From CAYJEQ01 sp964370185 (lineage in GTDB: Bacteria > Bacillota > Clostridia > Oscillospirales > Ruminococcaceae), in assembly GCA_964370185.1 (NCBI GenBank), contig CAYJIJ010000002.1:28609-92608 (forward strand): DNA of 64,000 nt, given 5' to 3'. Shown here one piece after another: positions 61,089 to 64,000 of this stretch. Numbering within the stretch: position 1 is the stretch's first letter; each line of letters opens with the position of its first letter. The notes under the pieces were generated by a model. That model was given only the letters and a program-made list of their open reading frames with translations. It searched no databases and had not been told where the DNA came from. A program made the translations under genes and the position numbers.

Positions 61089-63170
61089 ATGCCAAGAGAG
61101 GTTGCACTGGAACTCACTCGTAATATAGGCATAATGGCCCACATTGACGCTGGTAAGACTACTACCACAGAGAGAATTCTCTACTACACAGGTGTTAACT
61201 ACAAAATCGGTGAAACACATGACGGTAGTGCGACAATGGACTGGATGGCGCAGGAACAGGAAAGAGGTATCACAATTACTTCTGCTGCTACCACTGCACA
61301 CTGGAAGGGTCATCGCGTAAACATTATTGATACTCCCGGTCACGTTGACTTCACCGTTGAGGTTGAGCGTTCACTCCGTGTACTTGACGGTTCTGTAACC
61401 GTTTTCTGTGCAAAGGGTGGCGTTGAGCCACAGTCTGAAACTGTATGGAGACAGGCTGATAAATACCGTGTACCGAGAATGGCTTATGTAAACAAAATGG
61501 ACATTATGGGAGCTGACTTCTTTAATGTTGTAAAAATGATGCAGGATCGCTTAAAGTGTAATGCTATTCCAATTCAGCTACCAATAGGTGCTGAGCAGTT
61601 CTTTAAAGGTATTATCGACCTTGTAGAGATGAAAGCTTACATCTATATGGATGATAAGGGAATAGATATTCAAGTTCAGGATATTCCTGAAGATATGGCT
61701 GAAACTGCTGAAGAATACCGTATGGCACTTATGGAAGCTTGTGCTGAACAAGACGACGAGCTGATGGCTAAATACCTCGAGGGAGAAGAGCTCTCCATCG
61801 ATGAGATTAAATCTGCTATCAGAACAGGTACGCTATCAAATGCGATTATCCCTGTTACTTGCGGTACTTCTTACAGAAATAAAGGCGTTCAAAAACTGCT
61901 TGATGCAGTAATTGACTATATGCCAGCTCCAACAGATATCGAAGACATCAAGGGTGTTAACCCTGATACAGGCGAAGAGTGCACAAAGCCTTCTTCTGAC
62001 AAAGAGCCTTTCTCGGCTCTTGCGTTTAAGATTGCTACCGACCCATTCGTGGGTAAACTTTGCTTCTTCCGCGTGTACTCCGGTACTGTAAACGCAGGTA
62101 CTTCTGTATTTAACTCCACAAAAGATAATACAGAAAGACTTGGTCGTATCCTTCAGATGCATGCTAACCACAGAAAAGATATCGAAACTGTATACGCAGG
62201 CGATATTGCTGCTGCGGTTGGTCTTAAGAATACCACAACTGGGGACACACTCTGTGACCCTAAACATCCGGTAATCTTAGAATCAATGGATTTCCCAGAC
62301 CCAGTTATCCGTGTTGCTATTGAACCAAAAACAAAAGCAGGACAGGAAAAAATGGGTATTGGTCTTTCCAAGCTTGCAGAAGAAGATCCAACATTTAAAA
62401 CTTACACTGACGAAGAAACAGGCCAGACAATCATTGCAGGTATGGGTGAACTCCATCTTGAAATCATTGTTGACCGTCTTCTAAGAGAGTTTAAAGTAGA
62501 AGCTAATGTAGGTAAACCACAGGTTGCTTACAAAGAAACCATCAGAAAACTTGCTGATGTGGATCACAAATATGCAAGACAGTCCGGTGGTAAGGGTCAA
62601 TACGGTCATGTTAAGATCAAAGTTGAGCCTAACGAAAGCGGTAAAGGCTACGAATTTAAAAACGCAATTGTTGGTGGTTCTATTCCTAAGGAATACATCC
62701 CAGCGGTTGACCAAGGTATCAGAGGTGCAATGCAGACAGGTGTACTTGCAGGCTACAATGTAGTTGATGTACTTGTAACTCTATACGATGGTTCCTACCA
62801 TGAGGTTGACTCCTCTGAAATGGCGTTTAAAATCGCTGGTTCTATGGCTTTCAAAGAAGCTTGTAAAAAAGCAGACCCTGTTATCCTTGAGCCAATCATG
62901 AAAGTTACTGTTAATGTTCCTGAAGATTACATGGGCGATGTTATCGGTGACCTTAACTCCCGCCGTGGTCAAATCCAAGGTATGGAAGCAGTGTTTGGTG
63001 CACAGGAAATCAGATCCTTCGTGCCTCTTTCTGAAATGTTCGGTTATGCAACCGACCTTCGTTCGAGATCACAGGGTAGAGGTAACTACTCTATGGAACC
63101 TGCACACTACATTGAAGTGCCAAAATCCATTGCGGAAGGCATTATCAGTGAAAGAAGCAAAAAGGACTAA
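61089..63170 (+). CDS. fusA: Elongation factor G
   Basis: ATG 61089 behind AAGGAGG gives 693 residues beginning MPREVALELTRNIGIM; an in-frame ATG at 61050 would add 13 residues ahead of the ribosome site. GTPase motifs are AHIDAGKTTTTERIL (G1), RGITITSAATT (G2), DTPGHVDF (G3) and NKMD (G4). It translocates tRNA and mRNA on the ribosome. Length is normal and all domains II-V are present. Confidence 0.98.
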   Translation: MPREVALELTRNIGIMAHIDAGKTTTTERILYYTGVNYKIGETHDGSATMDWMAQEQERGITITSAATTAHWKGHRVNIIDTPGHVDFTVEVERSLRVLDGSVTVFCAKGGVEPQSETVWRQADKYRVPRMAYVNKMDIMGADFFNVVKMMQDRLKCNAIPIQLPIGAEQFFKGIIDLVEMKAYIYMDDKGIDIQVQDIPEDMAETAEEYRMALMEACAEQDDELMAKYLEGEELSIDEIKSAIRTGTLSNAIIPVTCGTSYRNKGVQKLLDAVIDYMPAPTDIEDIKGVNPDTGEECTKPSSDKEPFSALAFKIATDPFVGKLCFFRVYSGTVNAGTSVFNSTKDNTERLGRILQMHANHRKDIETVYAGDIAAAVGLKNTTTGDTLCDPKHPVILESMDFPDPVIRVAIEPKTKAGQEKMGIGLSKLAEEDPTFKTYTDEETGQTIIAGMGELHLEIIVDRLLREFKVEANVGKPQVAYKETIRKLADVDHKYARQSGGKGQYGHVKIKVEPNESGKGYEFKNAIVGGSIPKEYIPAVDQGIRGAMQTGVLAGYNVVDVLVTLYDGSYHEVDSSEMAFKIAGSMAFKEACKKADPVILEPIMKVTVNVPEDYMGDVIGDLNSRRGQIQGMEAVFGAQEIRSFVPLSEMFGYATDLRSRSQGRGNYSMEPAHYIEVPKSIAEGIISERSKKD

Positions 63171-63208
63171 TTTTAAGCAGATAATGCGTAAAAATTCCCA
63201 TTTTGCTC

Positions 63209-63237
63209 TTGCAATTTAATTTAAAAATTGCTACAAT
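63209..63237 (+). promoter_or_regulatory. Putative internal promoter for tuf
   Basis: TTGCAA (63209-63214) and TACAAT (63232-63237) are 17 bases apart, 53 bases before tuf. An extra promoter would let EF-Tu be made in excess over EF-G. Confidence 0.5.
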
Positions 63238-63290
63238 AATTTTTAGTACAACCAAAATAATATTTTTATATTTTAAAGGAGGAAACTTCA

Positions 63291-64000
63291 ATGGCAAAGG
63301 CAAAATTTGAAAGAAATAAGCCGCACGTTAACATTGGTACAATCGGACACGTTGACCATGGTAAAACAACTCTTACAGCGGCTATCACAAAAACTCTCGG
63401 TATTCAGGGCAATGCGGAATTCATGGCTTACGACATGATCGATAAGGCTCCAGAAGAAAGAGAACGCGGTATTACAATCAATACTGCTCATGTTGAGTAC
63501 CAAACAGAAGCTCGTCACTACGCTCACGTAGACTGCCCAGGACATGCTGACTATGTTAAGAACATGATCACAGGTGCTGCTCAGATGGACGGCGCTATCT
63601 TAGTTGTTTCTGCTGCTGACGGCCCTATGCCTCAGACAAGAGAGCACATCCTACTTTCCCGTCAGGTTGGTGTTCCTTACATCGTAGTTTTCATGAACAA
63701 AGCTGACCAAGTAGACGATCCAGAACTACTTGACCTTGTTGAAATGGAAATCAGAGAGCTTCTCTCTTCCTACGAATTCCCTGGTGACGATATTCCAATC
63801 GTTAAAGGTTCTGCTCTTCAGGCTCTTGAAGCTGCTAACGACCTATCAAACGAAGCATACGCTCCAATTCTTGAGCTTATGAACAATGTTGACACATATA
63901 TCCCAACTCCAGAACGTAAAGCTGACCTACCATTCCTAATGCCTGTTGAAGATGTATTCACAATCACAGGTCGTGGTACAGTTGCTACAGGTAGAGTTGA
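63291..64000 (+). CDS. tuf: Elongation factor Tu (5' part, runs off the window)
   Basis: The reading frame starts at ATG 63291 behind AAAGGAGG and is open to the window edge (about 236 codons of roughly 400). GTPase motifs GHVDHGKTTLTAAIT, RGITINTAHVEY, DCPGHADYVKNMITGAAQ and MNKAD are intact. EF-Tu delivers aminoacyl-tRNA to the ribosome. The visible part ends within the beta-barrel domain II at TGRGTVATGRV. Confidence 0.97.
   Translation, partial: MAKAKFERNKPHVNIGTIGHVDHGKTTLTAAITKTLGIQGNAEFMAYDMIDKAPEERERGITINTAHVEYQTEARHYAHVDCPGHADYVKNMITGAAQMDGAILVVSAADGPMPQTREHILLSRQVGVPYIVVFMNKADQVDDPELLDLVEMEIRELLSSYEFPGDDIPIVKGSALQALEAANDLSNEAYAPILELMNNVDTYIPTPERKADLPFLMPVEDVFTITGRGTVATGRV

Noticed and set aside
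1..64000. tRNA or rRNA genes, insertion sequences, prophage
   Set aside because: No T-arm consensus, rRNA segment, transposase, integrase or terminal inverted repeats were seen on either strand. A tRNAscan or ISfinder run would be decisive.

Overview
The window reads as a chromosomal segment of a low-G+C anaerobic member of the Clostridia. Supporting signs are strong AAGGAGG-type ribosome sites with frequent GTG and TTG starts, a class III fructose-1,6-bisphosphatase, the tig-clpP-clpX order, a YfmF/YfmH-lgt-folD block, a classical rpsL-rpsG-fusA-tuf operon, and many anaerobic pathways (cobalt-early cobalamin synthesis, Moco synthesis, Fhs/FchA folate chemistry). There are no phage genes, transposases, tRNAs, rRNAs or CRISPR arrays. 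Two runs of 100 N show that the sequence is a scaffold.

Layout. 1-9977 (+): a cobalamin riboswitch precedes a tightly packed operon that makes 5-aminolevulinate from glutamyl-tRNA (hemA, hemL), uroporphyrinogen III (hemB, hemC, hemD), precorrin-2 (cobA) and several corrin-ring steps (cbiD, cbiL, cbiF, cbiH). 9998-18091 (+): a promoter and a molybdenum-cofactor riboswitch with terminator precede a Moco operon (MoeA-like, moeA, moaC, mobB, moaA, MOSC, mogA) that runs into modABC. 18124-22621 (+): a lipoprotein adaptor and an RND efflux pump. 22697-24592 (-): a GntR/YtrA-type regulator with an ABC transporter and a perfect palindromic operator. 24756-38895 (-): a folate and histidine-degradation region: YuiF-like permease, hutH, hutU, hutI, ftcD, fhs, fchA, hutD, a FocA-type channel, folC and folT. 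38896-40073: a long non-coding region with 138-bp tandem structured repeats. 40074-43597 (+): purC, purB, purA. 43724-49812: a double [4Fe-4S] protein, fbp, thrC, a DUF1540 mini-protein (-) and a phosphoesterase. 50068-54348: tig, clpP, clpX, a LysE-type exporter. 54620-59773: yfmF, yfmH, lgt, folD, a lipoprotein. 59950-64000: rpsL, rpsG, fusA and the 5' part of tuf.

How the genes work together. The hut region looks like a complete energy-yielding route: histidine import, conversion to glutamate and formimino-THF, then methenyl-THF, formyl-THF and formate with ATP formation by Fhs running in reverse, and formate export by FocA. FolC and FolT supply the polyglutamylated folate. FolD, encoded 28 kb away, has Arg in place of the usual Lys of its Y-x3-K motif, so the stand-alone FchA may carry the cyclohydrolase step.

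The most unusual element is the array of 138-bp repeats upstream of purC. Each unit can form three consecutive hairpins, and the diverged last copy keeps its third hairpin through two compensatory base-pair changes. One of the two N gaps falls inside this array. Both gaps are flanked by identical 55-bp sequences, which suggests overlapping assembly contigs rather than real missing DNA.
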